Source: Plumapathes pennacea
Lineage: Eukaryota > Cnidaria > Anthozoa > Antipatharia > Myriopathidae
NCBI GenBank assembly: GCA_964036295.1
Contig: OZ038463.1
Location: 25,035,069-25,099,068, forward strand
Direction: 5' to 3'
Length of the DNA: 64,000 nt
The first letter of the stretch is position 1; the number at the start of each line of letters is the position of its first letter. Both the position numbers and the translations under genes were made by a program. The notes beneath the pieces are model-generated. The model was not told where the DNA came from. It searched no databases and saw nothing but the letters and a program-made list of their open reading frames with translations. Of this stretch, positions 23,460 through 34,555 are shown piece after piece.

Positions 23460-23614
23460 GGTGCGGAACAGAATCCTCTCAACAGTTTACTTCGAACGTT
23501 TTGATTGGACGTTAACTTGTTAAAAAAATTATAATTCGACCAATCAAATCAAATAATTGAATCTCGACATGCTCGTACCCAAGCTCCGTGCACACTGCGG
23601 AGTCACATTCAAAA
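23460..23614. promoter_or_regulatory. bidirectional promoter of the head-to-head gene pair
   Basis: Only 155 bp separate the two divergent ATGs (23459 minus, 23615 plus). The interval contains ATTGG at 23504-23508 and CCAAT at 23540-23544, two opposed CCAAT boxes about 31 bp apart, and no TATA box was noticed. This is the classic layout of a CCAAT/NF-Y-type bidirectional promoter. Shared regulation is inferred. Confidence 0.5.
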
Positions 23615-24424
23615 ATGGAGGACGGAGGCGAAATGCGGTGTGGTAAGTAGTCGAGAGCTCAGTTTATTTGCCGGCGGACCTGTCCCCTTGCTCTTTGTAC
23701 TGTACACATCTTTAATATTGCTTTCAAGCTGACCAAGATATTGCATGTTAGCAATTGAATGTGCACACCGCCTTTTTTTATACCTCAAGTACGTTCCCTA
23801 TCGTCGGAAACTTGGAATGTCTTTCAAAGACTAAGCATATCATTCATGGATTTCTTCAGGGATTACATATCAAATCATCCTTTCAACTCTACCGCCTACC
23901 CGAGAGTCTCGCATGGGGCCTCATCTCCCGCTCACCGCCGAACTCACGTCAATTTCCTGCATGATATATCCCACAAGAACCTGAAATCTTCCGTTTCCCA
24001 CGATCAAGAAATATTTTAGAAGTTTATTCAACAGAGCAGATTAAACTAACAGGCATAATTTCGGCTGACTAAAGTTCTTCAGCTCTGAAGGGGACCCGAC
24101 CGCCTCGGGTGGCCGGCCAAAATCACACGCCTGTTTTGGGTGTTGGCAGTTCTGAATCATGCATGCTCTTGCTGGAACGCTCAACACCACAAATCCTTCC
24201 GTATTTTTTCAACATGTGACACAGGTTTGAGAAGTCGTCCTAGGAAAAGGAAGCTGCCTTCACGGGAAGAGCTCATACACCATAGCAAAGAATTACTGAA
24301 GAAAAACATAAAGCGCGGCACTAGAGTTCAGTGCCGATCCTGTTACTGGTCTGCGAAACAACAAAGGGACCAACCGTGGAATACCACGACCCTAAAAGAG
24401 GTGCACCGTGTCTGCAGAGAATAA
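23615..24424 (+). CDS. small unknown gene, head to head with Sel1 gene; alternative last exons
   Basis: Exon 1 is 23615-23642 (MEDGGEMRC plus one base), with a strong donor G|GTAAGT. Two downstream blocks each have an acceptor in the matching phase 1. The first, 23790-24019, follows CCTCAAG and gives an 85-residue product containing SSETWNVFQRLSISFMDFFR. The second, 24225-24424, follows TGTGACACAG and gives a 75-residue product with a basic RSRPRKRK stretch, a helical SREELIHHSKELLKK segment and a CRSC motif. Either could be the last exon, or the first could be skipped. No family is recognised for either end. The basic stretch in the second form could be a nuclear localisation signal. Shadow frames exist, so the exact structure is tentative. 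Confidence 0.4.
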
Positions 24425-25399
24425 CAAGCTGGATGTTAGTGAAGGTGCGATATGTCTTATATTGTTTGTTTTCAAATGGATGCACAGATCATGTCACAAC
24501 TTGCCAAGAATAGAAGGGGCAAAGCAGATGATTTAAAATTTAGCAGTTAAAATAGGCTGATGCATGTGTTGCCAAGGATCTCAATAGCAACCAGTTTCTG
24601 TTGGAGTTCTGGCATAAAATGATGTTCTACATTTTGTTGCTGGCTACTTTTTCTTAAAATGCCACAATACATTCTCTGTGTATGAGGCAATGTTTTGCCT
24701 GATATTCATACAGCTACTTTGTAGTTTGCATCATACATATACAGTATTGCTGCTTCAGAAATTAGTGAAACTCCTGGTTGTCAAATTATCCAGGAGTAAA
24801 TTCTGGATGTTTGATGTTGATATAACATGTGTGTGAATTGGTTGGGGGTGTATATAAAAAATAACGATTAAATAGGCTTCCTGTGCGATTTGTTTTTACT
24901 CTGGACTGCATGCACCAGACTCAGGCATGCATGTAGGCTCGAATTGTTTTGTATGTGAACCCGCTCAAAAAAGCATGATTTCTCCCAGAATCAAACCAAA
25001 ACTTGAACGGTTTACTTCAAATTATACACGGGCTTCAGACCTAGTCATACTTCAAAGGGCTTGTGAACGATTCTCGCTGCAATAACTGCATGTCAGATTA
25101 CAGCATTTGTTACAGTTTTAATCTTGACAGAAAAAATAAGACATCTGACTAAATCATTCAAGACTCCAAGCTCTGATTGCTCTGAGCGAATACAGTAGCC
25201 GAAACTGGCGACAGAAGCATATGAAAACAATATTTCGAGGGAAAATGATCAGCATACAGATTTTAATACATTCTTGAAGTGATTGAGTTACAAGATATGG
25301 GTAGAATATATTTGTCACAGTGATTGTTTGATTTCCACTGACTAACCTTTGTTGCTTGTCCTTTCTGAATAAGTATCTGAGTTTAACACAAAACGGCAT
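24425..25399. other. intergenic, no gene seen
   Basis: AT-rich sequence without a recognisable exon, RNA gene or clear repeat. Confidence 0.4.
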
Positions 25400-25585
25400 C
25401 TGAAGCTTCCGATTTCTGCTTTCAAGCGCTGTTCCCTTTGTGGAGCTGTTTCTTCAGCGTGCTTCCGTTCATGATGCTGTCGGTTATAACATGTTTGTCG
25501 TCTTTTCTCTAGACGTATTTGGCGCTGTTTGATCGTTTCACGATTTCGCCTTGCCTGTGCCTGTTCCCTTCTCTTTTGAAGACAA
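25400..25585 (-). pseudogene. Arg/Glu-rich helical repeat fragment (STPR- or Helitron-like, tentative)
   Basis: An open minus-strand stretch of about 60 codons reads KRREQAQARRNRETIKQRQI, then RLEKRRQ and HAEETAPQREQRLKAE. The ET-x-QR-x-RL pattern occurs twice, 29 residues apart. Similar Arg-rich helical arrays occur at the start of Helitron-like proteins and in STPR domains. There is no start codon, no core domain and no second exon, so it is probably a relic. Confidence 0.35.
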
Positions 25586-26607
25586 GCTTAGCAAGACTGT
25601 TCTGTTTCAAGGTTTCCAGTTTTCAAATTCATTTTCGTGAATGCAGTTACGTACAATTGTTGCTTCGTCCAAATCTTTTTTTCTTCCGAATGTCAGTAAA
25701 AACACTGGTGGAGATGCTAATATTGATAATTATTACGTCGTTGCCTTAGGCACCTGGCCTAATAAGTCATATGCCAAACAGACAGACAGACTGACAGATG
25801 AACATTAAATTTTGAGATGGTGACACGCTTGGAGTCTTCAAATAAGGTGATTTTGCTGTGTTAGTTTCGTGGTTATTACCCTCGCTTCGCTCGGGGATAA
25901 TGGTCAAATATGTCAGTATATAATATACCACTTGTTAATTCATAGTCCAAGTTATTTGTGAAGATGTTATCAATGAGAGTACAGTAGCAGAGTGGTCTGT
26001 GATCCTAGTGCGTTTTGAGAGTTTTGTAGCAAGTGACAAGTGTCTGAATCTTCAAGAAAGGGGTTAAAATATTTGTCATTGATAGTTGAAATGTCAAAGT
26101 GGGGCTTGAATATACACTGTATGTCATAGCCAAGTTATAATCTGTGTCATTGATTATGTGGTTAAATGGAAAAATAGTTGATGTACATGCTAGGCAGAAC
26201 CAAAGGTCCACAGCCGGTCGTAGAGAGGATAGTGTGTTCATTGTAGGAAAGTCTAGCACATTTTAGGTGTGACCATTGGTGACAGATACTACAAGGCATA
26301 GCATGATGGTTTTGGTGAAGGATATGCAAGCTTTATTACCTACATTAAAGAAATGAGAATTTACAGAGTTGACAATAGACACAATGGTAAAGAGCCACTC
26401 AGTATAACTAGAAAGCTAAACGAGCTGAGTGGCTACATGATTAAGTCAGGTTACAGGTAGGCAATAAGACCTGGCACACTAGAGAAATAAAATATATTAG
26501 AAGTAACAGATGTCTAGTATAACTAATATAATAATGCAATGAATTAAATTAAGTGTGGACAGAAACACACAACTGTAGGCACCAGCTTGAAAACATTTAA
26601 AATTAAT
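25586..26607. other. intergenic, no gene seen
   Basis: No supported gene. The part above about 26300 may be the 3' UTR of the minus-strand LINE described next, but its end is not visible. Confidence 0.3.
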
Positions 26608-26815
26608 TACAGTGGAACCTCTACTTTGAAGCACCTCCAATAAGGGGACACCTCTGTTAAGGGGACACTTGTCCTTGTCCTGAAAAAGAAAATTCTCATA
26701 TAATCCTTCTATTGATTACCTCCATTCAAGGGTCACCTCCATTCAAGAGACACCTCCATCCAAGGGACACTTTTTCTTGTCCCGAGGGTGTCCCCTTAAT
26801 GGAGGTTCCACTGTA
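26608..26815. mobile_element. mariner/pogo-type MITE with CAGTGGAACCTC ends
   Basis: Terminal inverted repeats CAGTGGAACCTC (26610 onward) and GAGGTTCCACTG (to 26813) are flanked by TA on both sides, the Tc1/mariner-pogo target signature. The interior repeats AGGGGACACCTC / CAAGGGACAC motifs. It is inserted at the 3' end of the LINE coding region. Confidence 0.85.
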
Positions 26816-28530
26816 TTAAGATACAGACTTTGCAAGAAGAATGAGTGTAATTCATATGTTTGAATGAAGTGAGATTTAAGCTGTGACTTGAACGGTTTTA
26901 GGGGAAGTGTTTTAAGTTTGTTTTAAGTTCATCAATATTGTTCCAGAGATGTACAGCAGTAAAATGTACATTAAACTTTCCATAATTGGTTTTCACAGAA
27001 TCAATATAATAAGACGATTTGGAAGCAAGTCTGGTGTTATATTAATGTCTAGATGATATTGACTGGAAAAATTTGTCAAAGGCTTTGGGAAACAGATTAT
27101 GATGGAACTGGTATATGAAAATGTTAATTTTAATTTTAATTTTAATTTAAAAATTACAGAAAGAAACAAGGACAATTAGCTTAAGGATTTCAAGTTGAAG
27201 AGGGGGTTTGAGTGTTCATCTGGTTTGGAAAAAGTAATGATACGCAAGGCCTTCTGCTGAGTTATGATAGGTTTTAAAGTAGTTTTGTAAGTGTTACCCC
27301 ACACAAATAGGCCATATCGTAAGGAAAGGATAAATTAATGAATAATATAATATTGGTATAGATCATAGCATCAACATAATGTCTGAGCTTTGATAGAATT
27401 CCAATCCCTCTTGAAATGGTTTTACCTAGTTCATGTAAATGTGGTTTCCAGTTCAAATGTACATCAAAAATGAGGCCTAAGTACTTGATTTGGCTATCTT
27501 TTTTAATAGGCTTTCTTGAAATCGACACTTGTGTGTTGTGTAAAATTTTCTTTTGTGGGGCATGGAAGACTACAAAGCTTTTTAAATCAATATTTAATGA
27601 TAACTTGTTGGCATTTAACCAGTCACTAACTCTTTCTAGTTCAATATTAACCCTGTCACTCCCAAGTTCAAAATGCAGATTCTCCTTTAAAGAGGAAAAT
27701 GTATGAGTGATGTAGTGAGAATTGATAGTTTAAGCAGCTATCATCTGAGAAAGGTATCAAAAGCCAAGTTCTCCTTAATATAAGATATATTTCTGGTGAG
27801 AAACTGAAGAAGAAAATAAAAGTTGATCACTCTTGGGAGTGAAAGAGTTCAGGACATGTTCAAGGTTTTGGATGTTTTTATCACTTAGGAAAATATTAGT
27901 ATCATCTGCAAATAAATGAACCTCTAAACTCTCAGAACACTTAAAGATGTCATTCATATACAGTAGAAAAAGCAATGGTCCAAGGATCAATCCCTGAGGC
28001 ACCCCACATGAAATTGTCTGGTAGTCCGAATCAATACCTCTAATTGACACAAATTGCTTTGTATTACTCAGATAGGACACAAACCAGTCATGAGCAACAC
28101 CACGTATACCGTAATACTCCAACTTGGACAAAAGTATACTATGATTAACCGTGTCAAAAGCTTTGCTTAAATCTAAGAAGATGCCACAGGAATACATACA
28201 CTGTAAATGCCTTTGTTTACTGCATGTTGTAGCTTATCAGTTAAACGAAAGGCATGGGTAGTAGAATGCTTTGATCTAAAACCAAACTGTTTATGATTGA
28301 TAATGGATAATTTCTCTAGATAGCTTATAAGCCTCTTGTACATTAATTTTTCTAATATTTTGTTGAAAATTGATAGTAAGAAAACAGGTCTATAATTTGA
28401 AACTAAAAAGCAAGGGCCCTTTTTATGTACTGGGATCACTTTTGCTATTTCAAGTTGGTCTGGAACTGTACCCGAAGAAAACGAGTAATTGGTCAAAGCT
28501 GCAAGGCAGCTGTAAGCTCGCGAATTTGTA
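26816..28530 (-). pseudogene. CR1/L2-like LINE, reverse transcriptase and C-terminal part (degenerate)
   Basis: Minus-strand segments encode a non-LTR reverse transcriptase. In order they show IAKVIPVHKKG and SNYRPVFLLSIFNKILEKLM, the helical HKQFGFRSKHSTTHAF, FDTVNHSILLSKLEYYGIRG, then CGVPQGLILGPLLFLLYMND and the catalytic LFADDTNIF. After an inserted MITE (27647-27851) the C-terminal region follows (KYLGLIFDVHLNWKPHL near 27480, then YYIDSVKTNYGKF near 27000). Several frameshifts and stops are present, so it is inactive. The N-terminal half of a matching LINE lies at 32.0-33.2 kb on the same strand, suggesting one element split by later insertions. Confidence 0.8.
27647..27851. mobile_element. 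CCCTKTCACTCCCAAG-family MITE, copy 3 (inside the LINE)
   Basis: Starts TTAACCCTGTCACTCCCAAG and ends CTCTTGGGAGTGAAAGAGTTC, with GAGAATTGATAGTTTAAGC and AAAAGCCAAGTTCTCC inside, the complement of the words in copies 1 and 2. It interrupts the LINE between the FADD region and the C-terminal part, so it jumped after the LINE. Confidence 0.8.
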
Positions 28531-30065
28531 AAAAGGACTTTTTTTGCAGAAGTAGCTATTTATAGAACTGGCTCAATTCACCACTTCGTGATGGATGTGG
28601 GCTAAAAAAGTGTTTTATAATAATAATTGAGAGAAAAGAATTATCAATGTGGTTTTCACAGGTCACGCGACCGCAGCACTCTGCAAAATAACAGATTGCA
28701 CCTTTTTGGCTCCAGATCTAAAAAGAGCATGCCTGAATTAGTCCAGATGCCAATTTTGGATTGTCTAGGCTTCATTTTGGCGAAGCAGTGGCAATTTGTT
28801 TTTTTGAGATTTGATAAGAGTTTTTATGCGGCCGCCATGTTAGCCGAACTCAGAACACGAAATGAAGTTGATCTGTGACTCAGCTTGATGTTTAGTTACT
28901 TCACATCTTTACAGTGCCAATTTTAAAATGTTTCGTGATGGAATACTTTATAGTTCAGACACAAGCACTGATTTAGTCGGTCACGAGTGTGTCACATGGC
29001 TTTGTTGTCACTGTAATCAAGCATCCATAGCTGCCGATAGATATTTTTTATTGACTCAGAATTTTGCTTTAAGTCTTAAGGTTGATCAGCCTTTTCTATG
29101 AATGGAGAAAGTTGACTGTAACTGAGCATTGTGTTAGTTAAGGGCATTAATTGAAATGTAGTGTTCATTCAGTATTCAAAACATACCTTTTGCTAGTTTA
29201 TCTTTGACTACTAAATCAAAGTTTTTTATTATACTTTATTTGTTGAATACTGTACATGCTGTTCCATATATTTACAACATTATTTAAACATCACCAAGTT
29301 TGGACAGGCAATTAAAAAAGGAATGAGAGAGGAAAACGAGGCTTTTTTATAAGCCAAAAATGGTGCCTATCTTTTTTTTCTAGTTATTGTAGCCACTTGT
29401 TCTTTGGATATTGTTGTTTGTATTGCATTCTAGTTTTTGCATGATACCCATAATATTGTTTGTAAAAGTAGTTCATATTATTCACATGATGGTGGTAAAA
29501 TCTGAAGACATCATATCTAGAATAGATCCTACCAGTAATATTGATACAAGTAATAAAATGATATATTATAAAAGACTCGTGTTGGTGGCTAGTGTTTTTG
29601 TTACATGAACACTTCAGTTTAGTGACTTGATTCTGAAGATAAGTATAGTTCATCAGGTTTTCAAAATGTTAGCCACCCACAGCAACGTTTAACACCACAC
29701 AGCTTTTAATTAAATGTTTTCTATTAAAAATAGAAAACTTCATTGAATGAATTGACTAACAATAGTATTATTTGACCTTGCATGGTCACCAAGACAGCGT
29801 GGGCAAAGATTGGTCAGATGCACTCTGTCAGGAGAAGCTGAAACAAAAACTGAAAATCTTCAAAGTAATTGCTAAACATTTTACTCCACAAGCTTACAGG
29901 TGGTAATCTTAAGTCTTAGAAAAAATAGAAAGCTTCAAGTTTGAATGAAGGGGCTGTACAAACCCTGCAGTACAGATGCCATGTTGATGTGAACAGCATG
30001 GAATGTCTGTGACTATAGGGCACGTCACTCCAGAACTCCTACTGATTGTGTATCTGACCTCGACT
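28531..30065. other. insertion sequence between the LINE halves, no gene seen
   Basis: No coding exon is supported. A segment at about 29000-29090 (TCACATGGCTTTGTTGTCAC, ATTGACTCAGAATTTTGC) resembles 61920-61995. Both lie downstream of a Harbinger transposase relic, so this is probably shared non-coding Harbinger sequence. Confidence 0.45.
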
Positions 30066-30690
30066 TTATACATACTGCCACTGCCATGGCAAAGATCCAG
30101 CATCTGAGATAAAGTACTGCATTAGTGCTTTTCGAACTTGAAGGGCAGGATTTGAGGTTCTCCTGCCCCTTAGTGGGGCAATGTTCCCCATTGCACCATT
30201 TCCACCTCTGGGTACTGAATTTTGCCATTCTCCTGCTCTGATTTCACCACTGCTGTCTTCACTATCAGCAAACCCATTAGGGCAATATGCTACACAGTTT
30301 GCTTGACGTAAGAAGTTATGTAGGCACACAGCAGCCTTTGTTATAGCTTCAGCTGTTTGAACAGAAGCAACTATTGGGCGACTGAAGATTCCCCACCTTG
30401 CTGTCATAATGCCAAAAGTGTTCTCTATTACTCTGCACGCTCTTGACAGACGATAGTTGAAAATTCTTTGATTTTCTGTAATACCTCGACCTGGGAATGG
30501 TCGCTGCATCCATGTCTTTAAACCAAAAATTTCATCTCCCACTAAGTGGTAGGGAAGTGGGACCTCGCACCCCTCAAAGGGTTCTAGTTCTGGAATTCCT
30601 AGACAATTGCTTTCAAGGGCTTTACCCATAGGTGAGTTATGCAGCACCCCACTATCATTATTACTTCTTTAAACGCCTTTAAACTGCGTT
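30066..30690 (-). pseudogene. Harbinger (PIF) transposase, C-terminal half
   Basis: About 200 codons match the C-terminal half of a DDE_Tnp_4-type transposase. SGVLHNS is followed by VGDEIFGLKTWMQRPFP (second catalytic Asp), then NYRLSRACRVIENTFGIMTA (catalytic Glu), then KAAVCLHNFL. The N-terminal half with the first Asp is absent: upstream of about 30690 the frame is broken. Harbinger needs a second Myb-like protein, which is not seen. Inactive relic. Confidence 0.8.
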
Positions 30691-31782
30691 GTTCGACATG
30701 CGCCTCTATCATGCCCAAATTTGGAAAACCACAACTGCTTTATTTGGAAATCCATTGTTGACAACAGAGGGAATAGGGAAGCAGGGAAGTAGGGAAGTAG
30801 GGAAGGGAAAGTGATTACTATACCTCACAAATCCCACAAAGTGGGATTCGCGTGCTAAAAACAATTCAATTAAGAGGGTGAGATATGATTGATTTTAAAG
30901 TCTTTAGAAAACAGGCTGAAATACTAATAAATTTTTTTTTGTTTTTGTTTTTCTGTGTTTTTCTTTTCTGGGTCGAGAATCAGCACACGGTGATTGGTTC
31001 ACATTGTCACATCACATGCGATGACGTGATTGCCTTTGCGAACAACTTCAGATGTACAGTAGGCTATTGAATTGTTCATTACTTGTGTGTTAAGTTAACT
31101 GCATCCCATTCAAACTCAACACTGTTTGGCTCTGTGGAACATGCACGGACAAACTGGATTTTAGGGAATGATTTTGGCTTGTGTTCCTAAGTTCACGGTG
31201 GAAATTTGGTGGATTCGATTTTTGATGGATACCGCTACAGGATTACAAATAACTCTGCCGCTGTGACACGAAATACTTCTGGGAAGATAACAGGCCGAAA
31301 ATGGAAACCAAAGCTGTGATGAGCTTTAGCTGTAAAACAATGGCGATTTATGCTTTACACTGTACATGACATCTGTTCCCTCATAAAATGCTTCTGCTTA
31401 TCGTACATTGCCTGTTGAAATGTTTCTTCCATTCCATCATGTAGCCTTTGTTTTGCAGTGGTCAGTGAAAAATACACCGAAATAGTCCTGAGCATTGAGC
31501 TTGTAGTAACAAATGACTGAACACATTGTAAACAAAACTGCAATAATATTGTAAACAAGTATCGTGTTACATTCCTCGCTTTCAATTTTATATTTTGCTA
31601 CAGAGCACGAATACTTGAAAGCCTCATAGAAGAAATGCATTCAGTTAATAAAAGAAACCAAAGTATTGAAGCGAAGGCTGGATTAATCCTGGCCTCTGAT
31701 TAAAAATAAGGGTTCGAAGTCAAACTGCCAAAATCGATTGTGCATAAGAAGATATGTCACGCATTACTCAGCTTTTCTTGCC
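30691..31782. other. no gene seen
   Basis: Mostly AT-rich sequence with a GGGAAGTAGGGAAGTAGGGA microrepeat near 30777-30808. No exon could be supported. It may be the 5' portion of the Harbinger element. Confidence 0.35.
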
Positions 31783-31966
31783 AGCTGACTCTTTCGCTTC
31801 TAAGCTTGAAATGCAGTCACTCAACCTTTAAGAAGCAAGTGTATGAGTGTTGTAATGATAATTTATATAGTTTAACCAGATTTCATTTGAGCAAGGTGTC
31901 AAAAGCCAAGTTCTCTATACTGTGTGATATTTTCTTGTGAGAAACTGAAAGTCTCTCTTGGGAGTT
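31783..31966. mobile_element. CCCTKTCACTCCCAAG-family MITE, copy 4 (decayed)
   Basis: Matches copy 3 in the same orientation: ACTCTTTCGCTTCTAAG at the start, TCAAAAGCCAAGTTCTCTA internally and CTCTCTTGGGAGTT at the end. Flanking TTAA sites are lost. Confidence 0.65.
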
Positions 31967-32046
31967 CTGCTCTTTTCCCTACTTTCCATTTTAGTATATT
32001 CTGGTCTCGATGCAACTCACGCCGCAAGCTCACTGGCAACGCCAGT

Positions 32047-32520
32047 CTAGTTAGTTGTTAGACTAGGGGCATTGAGCCAGGTCTCTGATAAACTAATGAC
32101 ACTGAAGCTGTACCTTAAATCATTTAGCATTTGTGATAACTGATTGAAGTTAGCTTGTATACTCCTAATGTTGCAATTTAAAATTGAAAAAGCTTTCTTG
32201 GAATTTAGTAAATCAGGAGAACTGTGAAAGTCATGTACATTAAAATAATCAAAGTTAACTTTAGATGGGATATTCTCTGGGTCAATATCTGTCAGGTTTG
32301 GAATATTTCTAATTTTTGATGCAGTTTGAAGCATGGGTAAATTTTCTAAATTAGCATTCACTATATTGTGGGAACACAAACATGCTGTACAGGGATTGAA
32401 GGTTAGACTTAAAATTTCTTGGCTATCTAGAGAATGGAATGGAAAAGCCAAAAAGCTGCAAGCCAATCCAGATTGAGAAAGGGAGGTGCATTTTAAATGA
32501 CAGTACAGTTGGCAAGTAGA
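32047..32520 (-). pseudogene. LINE ORF2 N-terminal endonuclease fragment
   Basis: The minus-strand frame contains AFSILNCNIRSIQANFNQL followed by FSVISLSETWLN, the N-terminal motifs of an apurinic/apyrimidinic-type LINE endonuclease (catalytic Asn and Glu). It stops abruptly near 32047, where unrelated sequence begins. The rest of the endonuclease is missing before the reverse transcriptase piece at 28.5 kb. Confidence 0.7.
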
Positions 32521-32593
32521 GCAATAAAATTTCCCAGCATTTCTCTGATTAGTTTGTTACAACAAAAGCAATAGCTCCTACCTACATCCTGCA

Positions 32594-33150
32594 TTACTCA
32601 TTTTCAGTCTTATTTGGGGATGTCTGGCCATGGCCTTGAGAGCTGGAACAAAGCCTGTGCAACTCCTTCAGACTCGTAACATGCACAGCAGAGCTTGAGT
32701 CATCCTTGTGTAGGAATATTATGCCATACTTTGTACAAATGAACTTGTACTTTAGACTTTTGCAAGTGATAAGGCATTCTTTGAACAGCTTCCTTCTGAG
32801 AGGAGTCAGGCTTTCCTGTATGTAGATCTTGTTGTTGCTGCGATGGCGGATAGCTGTGGCAGTGAAGTTCTTCAGCTTTGATCTTGAGCTGTAGAGAACA
32901 TCTTGGCTGTTCCTGTTAGTAAATTTGACCACAGTCCTGAAGGTCTGTTGCTAGTGACTGATGCAGGAAGTCTGTGGCTTACTGATTTTATTATATCAGA
33001 CACATCAATCTCCACATCTATAAGGTTTCCAATGGACTGTACTTTCTCATCAGTGTTCTCTACAGCTTGGTAGGGCACACCTCTAATCTCCAGGCATTTC
33101 GTGGTGAGTGTATTGCTCCTGCTTGTCTACTTCCATTGTAAGATTGTTCA
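32594..33150 (-). pseudogene. LINE ORF1-like protein (degenerate)
   Basis: Two overlapping minus-strand frames give EIRGVPYQAVENTDEKVQSI and VSDIIKSVSHRLPAS, then VVKFTNRNSQDVLYSSRSKL and IYIQESLTPLRRKLFKECL, ending in KYGIIFLHKDDSS. This is the pattern of LINE ORF1 proteins in invertebrates: coiled coil, RRM-like core and basic C-terminus. It has a frameshift near 32930. It sits just upstream of the endonuclease fragment, as ORF1 should. Confidence 0.65.
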
Positions 33151-34555
33151 AATCTTGCTGAAGGCCTGCCATTGTGTTCCTCAGATACAAGTTTTCGTTT
33201 GTCAGGGACTTGTTAGCTTCTTCCAGTTTGGACACTTGCTTTTAACTCATCAAGTCCATTGCTGATAAACTCTAGCGACTTGACAATTGGGTCCAGTTGC
33301 TCACTCAGTCAGGTTTCCAAAATGACGGGCAAAATGGCGGATAGTTTCTCATCTAAGATTTCATCTAAAACCAATCTCAATATAGTCTTAACTGCGTCTT
33401 GATTTAGCGCCATAGTCTAGTTGTGATTTAACAGCATAGTGCCAACTCAGAGCATGATAAACCACGAAAAAACAAAAAAGTACAAAATCTGGAGAACAAC
33501 TAGAAGGACACCATGCTCTCATGACAATTGCTGACAACTGTTGGTGTACACGATGATGGCAAATGGAACATGGGTTAGGATTGGGCATACTTGAAACAGT
33601 ATTAATCTAAGTATTAATAGTACAAAGTAAGGGAACAATATTAATATTTCAAATTTACAAAATATGCGGTGTAACAGGAGCTGAGCATGAAAGACGATAG
33701 GTGACATGAAGTTATAAGTGCAGCAATAAGTCAATATTTATCAATCTGAATCTGTCAATGAGTCAGTACTCACCTCTGTAGGAGAGGGATTACCAGCCAT
33801 ATGGTGGGCCCACCTTAGCCTTAAAAGGCAGAGTCCACTGTGTTAACAGACTGGGTGGATTCTATGAGGCACTTTAAGTATAGGGCAACTTGGAAGGGAC
33901 TGGCTGGGAAGCTGTTGTGGTGAAAGTGGATAGCAGTGAATTATTTCCATTTGCTGAGGGCTTGGTTGTACTGCTGCAACATGCTAGCGGTTTTTGATGA
34001 CAGAACAGTGGTCTTTAGCCTGTTGAATGGACCCATGAGGGAAGCATGACTGGTTCTGGTTGTCTGTCCCAGAATCTGTGTTGGAAGAGATCTGTGGGGG
34101 AGAGGAAAAGCAGACCGAGAAACTGGAAAGCTCTTTTTTTTTGGGGAGGGGGGAGCTAGCCGTGTTGATTGATGTTAACATATCGATGTCCTGAGCTAGA
34201 GCTCTGAACTGTGGGTGTTACAGACCTAAAGCAATTACACGGAGGTAAATGATATAGAGGAAACAAGAAATACTCTTCAGTACTTTTTTTAGTAACAAAT
34301 AGCGTGGTGACACACTGTGATGGCAAGTTGAGCCTGGGCTGTTAGGTTCCATGGACCTACTAGGGCAATTTGCAAAACTGTAACAAACTGTTACAAAGCT
34401 TGGTGATGATGAAGCATTGTTTGTTCAACTTCAGATATAAGTATGTGACTCATACTCGCACCTTTTGGTAGTGGAACTAAATTAGGGTAACACAAATTGG
34501 GCAACGCACTCCCGATTTCTGGGGATATATACTTGATGCAGCAGTTTATAATAAA
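33151..34555. other. LINE 5' region and unassigned sequence
   Basis: The first 250 bp probably encode the degenerate coiled-coil start of LINE ORF1. From 33400 to 34555 nothing is recognised. The 3' end of the piggyBac element, which should lie here, shows no matching terminal repeat. Confidence 0.4.
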
